Source of the DNA: Micromonospora sp. MW-13
GTDB taxonomy: Bacteria > Actinomycetota > Actinomycetes > Mycobacteriales > Micromonosporaceae
Assembly (NCBI RefSeq): GCF_003434305.1
Contig: NZ_QKKX01000011.1
Coordinates: forward strand, 248,001 to 312,000
DNA: 64,000 nucleotides
Direction of reading: 5' to 3'
The notes beneath the pieces are model-generated. The model was not told the origin of the DNA and did no database searches. It saw only the letters and a list, made by a program, of their open reading frames with translations. The first letter of the stretch is position 1; each line of letters opens with the position of its first letter. A program made the position numbers and the translations under genes. Below, in pieces: positions 16,550 through 24,367 of this stretch.

Positions 16550-17635
16550 TCAGGCGCCGGTGGCGTGCAGACGACGGATCAGGATCACCAGGAACGGCGC
16601 GCCGAGCAGGGAGGTGATGATGCCGATCGGGATTTCCTGCGGGGCCAGCAGGATCCGGGCGAGCACGTCGGCCCAGACCAGGAGGATGGCCCCGAGCAGC
16701 GCGGCAACCGGCACCACCCGCACGTGCGGGGCCCCGACGATGCGTCGGGCCAGGTGGGGGACGACGAGCCCGACGAAGCCGATGCTGCCGGCTGCGGAGA
16801 CCAGCACGCCGACGCTCAGCGAGACCACCACGAGCAGCCGCATCCGAAACCGGTCGGGCGACACTCCCAGGGTCTGTGCGGTCTCGTCGCCGATCGCCAG
16901 CACGTCGAGTCGCCGCCCGGCGACGGTCAGGTAGAGGATCGCGCCGCCCAGCACGACCGCGGCCACCACGAGCAGGGCGTTCCAGCGGGCCAGTCCGAGG
17001 GACCCGAGGAGCCAGAACATCACCGAGCGGGAGCCCTCGGCGGATCCGGAGGCGAAGATCAGGAAGCTGGTGGTGGCGTACAGGGCGTACCCGACCGCGA
17101 CGCCGGCCAGGAGCAGCCGGATCGAGGTCACCCGGCCGCCGCTACGCGCGATCAGGAAGACCAGCAGCGACGCCGCGAGCGCGCCGAGGAAGGCACTGGC
17201 GGACAGGGCGTACTGCCCGAAGCCGGCGCCGGCCCCGAACAGGATCGCGGCGGCGGCGCCGCTGGAGGCCCCGGAGTTGATGCCCAGCAGGTACGGGTCG
17301 GCCAGCACGTTACGCACCATGGCCTGCAACGCCACCCCGCACACCGCCAGTCCGGCACCGACGAGCATGCCGAGCAGCACCCGGGGCAGCCGGACCTGCC
17401 AGACGATGGCCTCCTGCGGCAGGGTCCAGGTCGCCTCGCCGGGCACCCCGACGAGCTGATGACCGATGATCCGGGCCACGGTCGTCGGGGCGATCCCGAT
17501 CGCGCCGGACCCCACCGCGACCACCCCGGTCAGGACCAGCCCGACCGTCAGCGCGAGCAGCCAGAGCCCGGTCCGGCGTCGCTGAGCCGCGACGCCGAGC
17601 AGGTCCTGCTGGCCCTTCAGCAGGGCGGTCGCCAT
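16550..17635 (-). CDS. ABC importer permease (FecCD family)
   Basis: A 361-residue permease with about ten hydrophobic segments and the family landmarks RLPRVLLGMLVGAGLAVCGVALQA, LLGINSGAS, and the EAA-like GFVGLVVPHLARRIVG loop that contacts the ATPase. The ATG at 17635 (MATALLKG) follows GGGGGAG and is preferred over one at 17683. It is the first gene of the importer-methyltransferase operon. Confidence 0.93.
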   Translation of the reverse strand: MATALLKGQQDLLGVAAQRRRTGLWLLALTVGLVLTGVVAVGSGAIGIAPTTVARIIGHQLVGVPGEATWTLPQEAIVWQVRLPRVLLGMLVGAGLAVCGVALQAMVRNVLADPYLLGINSGASSGAAAAILFGAGAGFGQYALSASAFLGALAASLLVFLIARSGGRVTSIRLLLAGVAVGYALYATTSFLIFASGSAEGSRSVMFWLLGSLGLARWNALLVVAAVVLGGAILYLTVAGRRLDVLAIGDETAQTLGVSPDRFRMRLLVVVSLSVGVLVSAAGSIGFVGLVVPHLARRIVGAPHVRVVPVAALLGAILLVWADVLARILLAPQEIPIGIITSLLGAPFLVILIRRLHATGA

Positions 17636-17976
17636 CGCCACTCCCCCAGATGCCTCATCCTGGCTCTTGCAAAGACTTGGCAAAAGCTACCACCAAGATC
17701 AAAGGAGGCGGAAGACGAGTGAGTCGTTGTTCACCCGCGCCACGCCCGGTCGACTCCCGGCGGAAAGAGGCGCCAAGGCAAGATCGGCCGCGGGTCCCAC
17801 GAGCAGGACACCGGGGCGGAAGAGGGGTACCGAGCCCGGTGACGCCCACACCCGGAACTGGCGCCGGTCATGGCGGTGCGGCGGGACGCTGAACCTACGT
17901 CACGACCCGGCTGCACTGCCCGCCGCCGAGGACAGCGACGACGACGACCAGCCGGATCCGCAGAATCTGCGGCAGA
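17636..17976. other. Intergenic region upstream of the importer operon
   Basis: No gene is visible. On the minus strand a pair of related elements, TTTTGC and TTTGCAA, lies about 55 bases before the permease start and could be part of a metal-responsive operator. A cobalamin riboswitch was looked for and not found. Confidence 0.35.
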
Positions 17977-18735
17977 TCATGTGCGTTCCCGGGCGGCGGG
18001 CCCGGCCTGGGTGGACTGCGCGACGGGCTGCCTGTCGTGCCGCTGGTCGAGGGCCTGACCTTCGGTGGGTCGAACGGCGGCGAGCAGCGCGTCGAGCGGC
18101 CGAGGCAGGGCATCCCGGCCGACTGCCGCCGCGACGAGCAGCCGCGCGTAGCGCAGCTTGCGGCGCGAGCCGCTGCCCAGGAACCGCCGCATCTGCGCTT
18201 CGGGCTCCCGGCCGCGCCAGGCGGGCTGGCTCTGGAACGAGCGGAACGACCCGAGGTCGCCCTGCGAGTCGAAGAGTGCTTCGACCCCAGCGGTGCCCAC
18301 GGCGCGGATCAGCTCGTCCTCCAGATCGTCGGCGCAGACGTAGAACCCGAGGTGCTCCATGTCGGTGCGCGTGCGGGGCGCGCCGACCTGGGTCGCGACC
18401 AGTCCGCGCCGGAATATCTCCTCCTCGTGCAGGTCGCACAGACCGGCAAGTCGCACCCCGGTGCCCAGCGGGCCCAGCCTCGTCAGGAAACGGCCGATCG
18501 CGTGCGCCCCGCCGATCGGCACGATCACGACCCGCTCCGCATCGAGATCCCGGCCGCGACCCACCGCGGCCGTCTCCAGCGCGATCTGGTCACTGATGCC
18601 CTCGACCAGCACCACCGCCTCAGCGTTGTCGACCTTCGCCAGGCCGCGGGCCGTCGCCAGGGTCGGGGCGGCAGGGCCGCTCACGTACCCGTCGAGCGCC
18701 CTGCGGGCAAGCTCACGACGATTGGTGACATCCAT
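17977..18735 (-). CDS. TOPRIM-domain (OLD-like) protein lacking an ATPase domain
   Basis: A 252-residue protein with a TOPRIM core like that of OLD-family nucleases: AVVLVEGISDQIALETAA (about 40-57) supplies the Glu, IVPIGGAHAIGRFL the next strand, and GLCDLHEEEIFRRGL takes the place of the Asp motif. The usual DxD is not intact here (DLHEE). No ABC/SMC-type ATPase domain is present, unlike full-length OLD proteins. The last 25 or so residues are polar and low in conservation. ATG at 18735 is used; 18780 is possible. The gene is separated from both neighbours by about 300 bases. Function is unknown; a nuclease or primase-like role is inference. Confidence 0.7.
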   Translation of the reverse strand: MDVTNRRELARRALDGYVSGPAAPTLATARGLAKVDNAEAVVLVEGISDQIALETAAVGRGRDLDAERVVIVPIGGAHAIGRFLTRLGPLGTGVRLAGLCDLHEEEIFRRGLVATQVGAPRTRTDMEHLGFYVCADDLEDELIRAVGTAGVEALFDSQGDLGSFRSFQSQPAWRGREPEAQMRRFLGSGSRRKLRYARLLVAAAVGRDALPRPLDALLAAVRPTEGQALDQRHDRQPVAQSTQAGPAARERT

Positions 18736-19026
18736 GGTGGTTTCCCGATCCGGTCGTGATGGCAGGGACCGCTGGCACATTCACCCAGCGCCTGAGGGCT
18801 GTCCCCGCAGCCGGGCACGGGCCCGTACGCAGCGATCACAGGCAGCGGACGGCCGCAATCATCGGCGCGCGCAAGGCGGCCGACAAGCGATTAACGGCCC
18901 GCGCCCACGGGCCACGGATCCGGTGCCAACCGGGTCGAGTGGCCGGCCACGCGCCAGGCGGGCCGGCCCCGGTTTCCCCGGTGCGCCGGGTACGCGAGCG
19001 GACTCCCGTACCCGGCGCTCGATCGG

Positions 19027-22000
19027 TCAGAGCGGTCGGACCCGGATGTCCCGCACGTCCATCACGTCGTTGGTGCCGTGGTTCTGCAACCCGATGAACC
19101 CGCTGGTGAACTGGCGCAGGTCGGTCGAGGGGTCACCGGCCCGGGACGACTTCTTGCCCGGCACGTTGTCGAACACGTTCAGCGTGACCCCGTTCCGGAT
19201 GATCGTGTAGCGCTGCCCGACCACCCGGATCTCGTAGTCGTTCCACTGGCCCTTCGGGGTCGCCCCAGACTGGTCCAGCGTCAACGGCTGGAAGTTGTAC
19301 ACCGAACCGGTCTTCTGCGTCTCGCCGGTCTCCCCGTCGTAGAGCTGGATCTCGTGGCCGCAGTAGATCGCCACCCAGGCCTGGGAGGTGCGGGCCGAGC
19401 CCGTGGTGGCGCAACTGTCCGGCGGGCGTTGGTCCAGCGGGGTCCGGGGGTCCGGGAACCGGACGAAGACGCCGCTGTTGGCCCGTACCGTGCCGGGCGA
19501 GGAGTCCCGGAACTTCAGTTTGATCGAGTAGTCGGCGAACTCCTGGCCGGCGTACCAGAGCATGCCCAGTCCCCCGACGCTGCGGATGGTGCCGTCGGGG
19601 TTCAGCGCGAACGACCCGCCGGGCGCCTGCCGCCAGTCCGCGAGCGAGTACGCCGTCCCGTCGAAGATGGGTTGGTAGCCGGGGGTACGTCCGATCGGGG
19701 ACGCGGCCCCGGCGGCCCGCAGCGCGGTGGCCTCCTCGTTGTTGATCACGCGGGTCTTGATCAGGTGGTCGATCACCTCGTCCAGGTGGCTGAGGAACGA
19801 CCCCTGGTTGGGCCAGCTCCGCTCGTCGTCGACGAGGTCGTTGACGGTGCAGTTGCCGTTGGCCTTCCGGTTGGTCAGGCCGGTGTCGGTGTCGAGCAGC
19901 CAGACCGTGCTGCGGCTGTCCGGCGCGACGCAGCCGGTGCTGACGCCGACGGTGCTGGTGGCGGTCGTACCGTCGGCGTAGGTGACCTTCACCGTGGCCT
20001 GGTACGAGCCGTGCGTGCGGTAGGTGTGTGTCGGGTGCGGCTGGGTGGAGCTCTTCGTGCCGTCACCGAAGTCCCACTCCCAGGCGATGCCGCCGACCCG
20101 GGCGCTGGAGAAGGAGACCGTCCGGTAGTTGTCGGTGCCGGTCACCTGCACGGCGGCGCGGCTCGGACCCGGGGTGGGCTCCCCGCCCTGGTAGGTGATC
20201 CGGATCAGCTTCTGGTTGCCGTGCAGGCTGAAGAAGCCGCCGGCGTAGTCGAGCATGTAGAGCGCGCCGTCCGGGCCGAACTTGGCGTCCATCCAGGACT
20301 GGAGCTGGGTGCCCCCGCTGCCGCCCGGGATGATCGCCCGCAGGTCCTCGGCGAAGGCCGGGGCGCCCTGCTCGGGCACCTTGCCCGGGTCGACGGTGAC
20401 CGCGATCCGGTTGTTGGAGTTCGACTGGTCACCGATGAACCACTTGTTGTTCCAGTACGCCGGCCAGGCCACGCCGCTGTCGGTGTCGACCTTGGACCGG
20501 TGGTAGGTCGGACCGTCCATCACGGCCTGCCCGCCACCACGCAGGTACGGCCGGGTGAAGGTCTCCTCCCCGAGCACGTACGAGGGCAGTCCGCTGCCGT
20601 CGGTCCGGGTCGGGTAGACCGGGCCACCGCCCTGCGGCGAGTACCAGATCATGTTGTCCCGGGCCGGCGGGATGTTCACCAGACCCGTGTTGCGCGGCGA
20701 GGTGTTCTTCAGGTTGTCGCAGTCGTACCAGCCGGTCAGCACGCTCGCGTCGGTGCTGCTCCGGTCACGGTAGGGCTGCTTGTCACCCATGCAGTACGGC
20801 CAGCCCTGGTTCCCGGCCGAGGTGATGATGGTGGCCGTCTCGTACTTCGCCGGGCCCAGTTCCGGGCTCGGCGCGGCGGCGTCCGGTCCGACCCAGGCGG
20901 CGGTCAGCCAGTTGTTGACCGGGTCCCAGTTGAGCCGGGCGATGTTCCGTACGCCCATCACGTAGATCTCCGGGCGGGTCTTGCCGCCGCCCTCCTCCTG
21001 GCCGGTGAAGAGGTTCCCCTCCGGGACGGTGTAGGTGCCGTCGTCCTTCGGACGGATCCGCAGGATCTTGCCGTTGAGGTCGTTCGTGTTGCCCGAGGTG
21101 CGGCGGGCGTCCTGGAAGGAGGTGCCGGCGTACTCCTGGGTCCAGTTGTTGCCGGAGTAGCCGTCGGAGCCCTGGGAGGAGTTGCTGTCGCCGCTGCCGA
21201 TGTAGAGGTTGCCCTCGTTGTCGAAGGTCATCCCGCCGCCCGCGTGGCAGCAGCTGTGGATCTGGGTGTCCCAGCTCAGCAGGTCCTTGCGGGTGTTCTG
21301 GTCGATCGAGTCGGCCTGCTTGTCGTAGGTGAACCGGGAGACGGTCCGCTTGCCGATCCGCTTCTCCCGGTCGATCGAGGAGTGCGGCATCCAGTACGCG
21401 TACACCCAGCCGTTGTCGGCGAAGTCCGGGTCGAGGGTGAGGCCGAGCAGGCCCTCCTCGTTCTTCACGAGTTCGCTGCCGCTGCCCCGGTTGCCCATCA
21501 CCTCAAGGGTGGTGAGCAGTTTGACCCGCTTGGTCGTCGGGTCCCAGCGGTGGATCGTGCCGCAGCCCAGACCGACCTTCGGGTTGTTCCAGTCGGCGAT
21601 CGGGCCGGACGGGCAGGCCGCCTTGCCGACGTAGAAGACCGAGCCGTCCCCGGCGACGGTCAGGCCGTGCGGCTCGCCGATCTGGTCGAGCTGCCCGGAC
21701 TGGTTTGCGGTGGTGAGCCGCTCGACCCGGTAGTTGGCCGCGATGGTCGCCTGACAGTCGGCGCGGACCGTGCCGGCGGTCCACTGGATCGCGCCGAGCA
21801 GGTGGTTGCGGAACTGGGTGTCCTTCGTCCAGCTCTCCTCGGTGCGGCCCATGCCGGTGTAGAAGGACCGGCCGCCGTCGTAGTCGCGGCACCAGGAGAT
21901 CGGGTGGAACGGACCGTTGCCGGCGAGTCCGGCGTCGTAGCTGGTCTCGTCCACCTGCGCGACGGTGTGCACCCGGCCCACCGGGCTCGGGTCCCAGTTG

Positions 22001-23019
22001 ATCCACTGGTCGGAGCGGGTCCAGGTGAGCGGCATGCCCTTGTTGGCCGGGTGCTGGCGGTCCGTGAGGGCCACCTTCGCCGCCTGCGCCTTCGTCTCCG
22101 GGGCCGGGGCGGCGTCGGCGCCGATCAGCCAGAGTTCGGCCAGTTGGGTGAGCGGATCACCGTTGTTGGCGGTGATGTTCAGCCGGTAGTGCAGGTACGC
22201 CTGGGTGTTGTCGACCGTGTACTGCTTGGTCTGGAAGCGCTGCGGGAAGCTCTGCCCGGTACGCCGGTCCAGGTCGGTCCAGGTCTGCCCGTCGGCGGAG
22301 CCCTGCAGGGTCCAGTCCTTCGGGTCCCGGCCCGCGGAGTCGTCGGCCGAGGAGAGGGCGTACCGGTTGACCACGGTCGGCTCGGCGAGCTTGCCGGCCA
22401 GCCATCCGGTAGGCGTCCGGGTCAGCCACTTCGTTCTGGTCGTGCCGTCGAAGGCGTGCCGCTCGGTCTCGTTCGGCGGGTTACTGCCGTTGGCGGTCGC
22501 CGCCACCACCTTCTCGGCGGCGGGCAGGCTGGGCGCCGGCCGGGTGCCGATCAGGCCGGTGAACCACTCCGAGCCCGGCTGGGCGTACGCGGCGTCGTGG
22601 ACGCCGACGAAGCCGCCGCCGCCCTTGACGTACGCCTGGAACGCCGCCTCCTGGTTGTCGTCGAGCGTCACCCCGTTGGCGGAGAGGAAGACGACGCTGC
22701 GGTACTTGGCCAGGTTGTCCGCGGTGAAGACACCCGGGTCGTCGGACGAGTGGACGTAGAAGCCGTGGTCGCTGCCGAGCTTGCGGATGATGTTGGTGGC
22801 CCGGTTGACCGGGTCCTCCTGGTTGGCCGCCGGTCCGTGGAAGACCAGCACGTTGACCGCCTGGCCGCCCCAGGTCGGGGCTGCCGCGTTGGCGGGCTCG
22901 GTCGCGGCCGGTGCCACGGTGAGCAGGCCGGCGGTGAGCACGGCGGCGGAGGTCACGGCGAGCGCGCGTCGGGCGGACAAGGCCAGTGGGCTTGGTCGGA
23001 AATGGCGTTTTTGGGCCAT
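19027..23019 (-). CDS. Secreted multidomain protein: ThuA, F5/8-type C, PQQ-type sugar dehydrogenase, PKD, DUF1080
   Basis: A 1,330-residue exported protein (signal peptide of about 46 residues, ANAAA cleavage region). In order: first half of a ThuA-like domain (about 53-170, VNVLVFHGPAANQEDP); a discoidin/F5/8-type C-like module (about 185-320, KDWTLQGSADGQTW); the second half of ThuA (about 330-430); a six-bladed sugar/glucose dehydrogenase-type beta-propeller (about 440-880); a PKD domain (WEWDFGDGT); a linker; and a C-terminal DUF1080 domain (3-keto-disaccharide hydrolase/LamG-like fold). AAGGAG lies 6 bases before the ATG at 23019. It lies 37 bases after the multicopper oxidase gene, in the same operon. 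Extracellular oxidation and cleavage of glycosides is the likely role (inference). Confidence 0.88.
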   Translation of the reverse strand: MAQKRHFRPSPLALSARRALAVTSAAVLTAGLLTVAPAATEPANAAAPTWGGQAVNVLVFHGPAANQEDPVNRATNIIRKLGSDHGFYVHSSDDPGVFTADNLAKYRSVVFLSANGVTLDDNQEAAFQAYVKGGGGFVGVHDAAYAQPGSEWFTGLIGTRPAPSLPAAEKVVAATANGSNPPNETERHAFDGTTRTKWLTRTPTGWLAGKLAEPTVVNRYALSSADDSAGRDPKDWTLQGSADGQTWTDLDRRTGQSFPQRFQTKQYTVDNTQAYLHYRLNITANNGDPLTQLAELWLIGADAAPAPETKAQAAKVALTDRQHPANKGMPLTWTRSDQWINWDPSPVGRVHTVAQVDETSYDAGLAGNGPFHPISWCRDYDGGRSFYTGMGRTEESWTKDTQFRNHLLGAIQWTAGTVRADCQATIAANYRVERLTTANQSGQLDQIGEPHGLTVAGDGSVFYVGKAACPSGPIADWNNPKVGLGCGTIHRWDPTTKRVKLLTTLEVMGNRGSGSELVKNEEGLLGLTLDPDFADNGWVYAYWMPHSSIDREKRIGKRTVSRFTYDKQADSIDQNTRKDLLSWDTQIHSCCHAGGGMTFDNEGNLYIGSGDSNSSQGSDGYSGNNWTQEYAGTSFQDARRTSGNTNDLNGKILRIRPKDDGTYTVPEGNLFTGQEEGGGKTRPEIYVMGVRNIARLNWDPVNNWLTAAWVGPDAAAPSPELGPAKYETATIITSAGNQGWPYCMGDKQPYRDRSSTDASVLTGWYDCDNLKNTSPRNTGLVNIPPARDNMIWYSPQGGGPVYPTRTDGSGLPSYVLGEETFTRPYLRGGGQAVMDGPTYHRSKVDTDSGVAWPAYWNNKWFIGDQSNSNNRIAVTVDPGKVPEQGAPAFAEDLRAIIPGGSGGTQLQSWMDAKFGPDGALYMLDYAGGFFSLHGNQKLIRITYQGGEPTPGPSRAAVQVTGTDNYRTVSFSSARVGGIAWEWDFGDGTKSSTQPHPTHTYRTHGSYQATVKVTYADGTTATSTVGVSTGCVAPDSRSTVWLLDTDTGLTNRKANGNCTVNDLVDDERSWPNQGSFLSHLDEVIDHLIKTRVINNEEATALRAAGAASPIGRTPGYQPIFDGTAYSLADWRQAPGGSFALNPDGTIRSVGGLGMLWYAGQEFADYSIKLKFRDSSPGTVRANSGVFVRFPDPRTPLDQRPPDSCATTGSARTSQAWVAIYCGHEIQLYDGETGETQKTGSVYNFQPLTLDQSGATPKGQWNDYEIRVVGQRYTIIRNGVTLNVFDNVPGKKSSRAGDPSTDLRQFTSGFIGLQNHGTNDVMDVRDIRVRPL

Positions 23020-23056
23020 TTCTGCTCCTTCTGTGGGGGTGGGGGTGGCGGGACGG

Positions 23057-24265
23057 TCAGGAGCCGGCGGGCTGGTGCCCGGCGTGCGCGGGTGCCCCGG
23101 CGGCGGTGGATCCGCCGGCCGGCGGTGCCGAGGTCGCGCCGGAGCCGGCGGCCGGGCCGTTGACCTGCGCCGGGCCGTGCGCGGTGTGTGGCGGCATCTG
23201 CCCCGACTCGTCGAGGATGTGCAGCGTGGTCGCCATGCCCAGGTCGGAGTGGAACTGCATGTGGCAGTGCAGCATCCAGTGCCCCGGACCCACCGCGTCA
23301 CCGGCCACGATCTGGAAACCGAAGGAGTCACCCGGTCCCAGGGTCTTGTTGTCGATGACCGGGATCGAGTCGATCAACGCCTTGTTGTCCCCGGCCACCA
23401 GGCCGGTCCGGGTGTCCGCCCAGGCGTGGCCGTGCAGGTGGAAGGTGTGCATGTCGTTGCCGATGCCGACCACGATGAACTCCACCCGCTCGCCGACCTT
23501 CGCGACCAGGCAGGTCGGCCCGGGCTGCGGGTTCACCGCGTCGCAGGTGTCGGCCTCCGCGCCGCGCCGCAGGTTGATCGACTGCCGGTCGCCGAAGACG
23601 CTCACGTAGGTGCGGTCCGGCCGGGGGTCGCCCTGGCGGCGTACCACGAGACCACCGAAGAGCCCAGAGCTGAGGCCCTGGGTACCGTGAGCGCCGCCGA
23701 CCACGTGGTCGTGGTACCACCAGTAGCCGGCGGTGCCCGGCGACCCGGTCTTGCTGTTGCGCGGCTTGGCGTACCAGGTGTACTTGCGGGACTGGCCCGA
23801 GGCCACGTACGAGCCGCTGTGCACCGTACCGTCGGAGGTCTGGGTGTACTTGACGCCGTGCACGTGCAACGAGACGCCGAGCGGATGGTTCGGGTCGGTC
23901 CGCAACTGCGCCAGGGTCGCCTCCGGCACCTGGTTGTGCAGGGTGATCTCCAGGCACTCGCCCTCGATCATCTCCATCGTCGGCCCCGGGTACGACGCGG
24001 TCTGCGGGGTCAGCCCGTAGCCGAGCCGGATCTGGTTGGTCGACGGGTCCTTGGGCAGCTCCACCGCGTACATCTGGAGGCTGCGGTCCGGTGCCACGCA
24101 CCCCTCCGGCTTATCGGCGAAGAACCCGGACTGGACCGCGAGGGCCGTACCCGCGCTGCCCAGGGTGATCGTCGCCACGGCCAGCGCCAGCAGGGTCCGC
24201 AGGCCGCTTGTTCGGGGCGGTCTCTTGGGTTCGGGTCGGATCTCGATCACGTCGTTCTGCTCCAC
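23057..24265 (-). CDS. Secreted two-domain multicopper oxidase (small-laccase type)
   Basis: A 402-residue protein with one N-terminal membrane-spanning signal (about residues 21-43) and two cupredoxin domains. All copper motifs are visible: HVHG and WWYHDH in the first domain, HTFHLHGHAW and HWMLHCHMQFHSDLGM in the second, giving type 1 copper in the second domain and the type 2/3 cluster ligands between subunits, as in trimeric small laccases. It couples substrate oxidation to reduction of oxygen outside the cell. It lies between two secreted DUF1080 proteins, one bearing its own cupredoxin domain, so it may recycle electrons for sugar oxidation (inference). Confidence 0.9.
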   Translation of the reverse strand: MEQNDVIEIRPEPKRPPRTSGLRTLLALAVATITLGSAGTALAVQSGFFADKPEGCVAPDRSLQMYAVELPKDPSTNQIRLGYGLTPQTASYPGPTMEMIEGECLEITLHNQVPEATLAQLRTDPNHPLGVSLHVHGVKYTQTSDGTVHSGSYVASGQSRKYTWYAKPRNSKTGSPGTAGYWWYHDHVVGGAHGTQGLSSGLFGGLVVRRQGDPRPDRTYVSVFGDRQSINLRRGAEADTCDAVNPQPGPTCLVAKVGERVEFIVVGIGNDMHTFHLHGHAWADTRTGLVAGDNKALIDSIPVIDNKTLGPGDSFGFQIVAGDAVGPGHWMLHCHMQFHSDLGMATTLHILDESGQMPPHTAHGPAQVNGPAAGSGATSAPPAGGSTAAGAPAHAGHQPAGS

Positions 24266-24284
24266 GGCTGTTCCAATCGGGTCG

Positions 24285-24322
24285 GTCAGCCGTGGCCGGC
24301 GGCCCTGCCGGCCACGGCTGAC
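24285..24322. repeat. Perfect 16-bp inverted repeat within the copper/sugar operon
   Basis: Bases 24285-24300 and 24307-24322 are exact reverse complements with a six-base loop. The hairpin lies between the stop of the cupredoxin-DUF1080 gene (24368) and the start of the multicopper oxidase (24265). There is no T-tract. It could act as a partial terminator, mRNA stabiliser or processing site that sets the ratio of the two products. Confidence 0.6.
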
Positions 24323-24367
24323 GAGGTGGTGGGAACGGGTGTCACGGGCGGTGGACGCCCGTCGGGA

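Noticed and set aside
17636..17976. Cobalamin riboswitch upstream of the importer operon
   Set aside because: The conserved box and core elements could not be found on the minus strand; only a short AGCCAGGA-like match is present.
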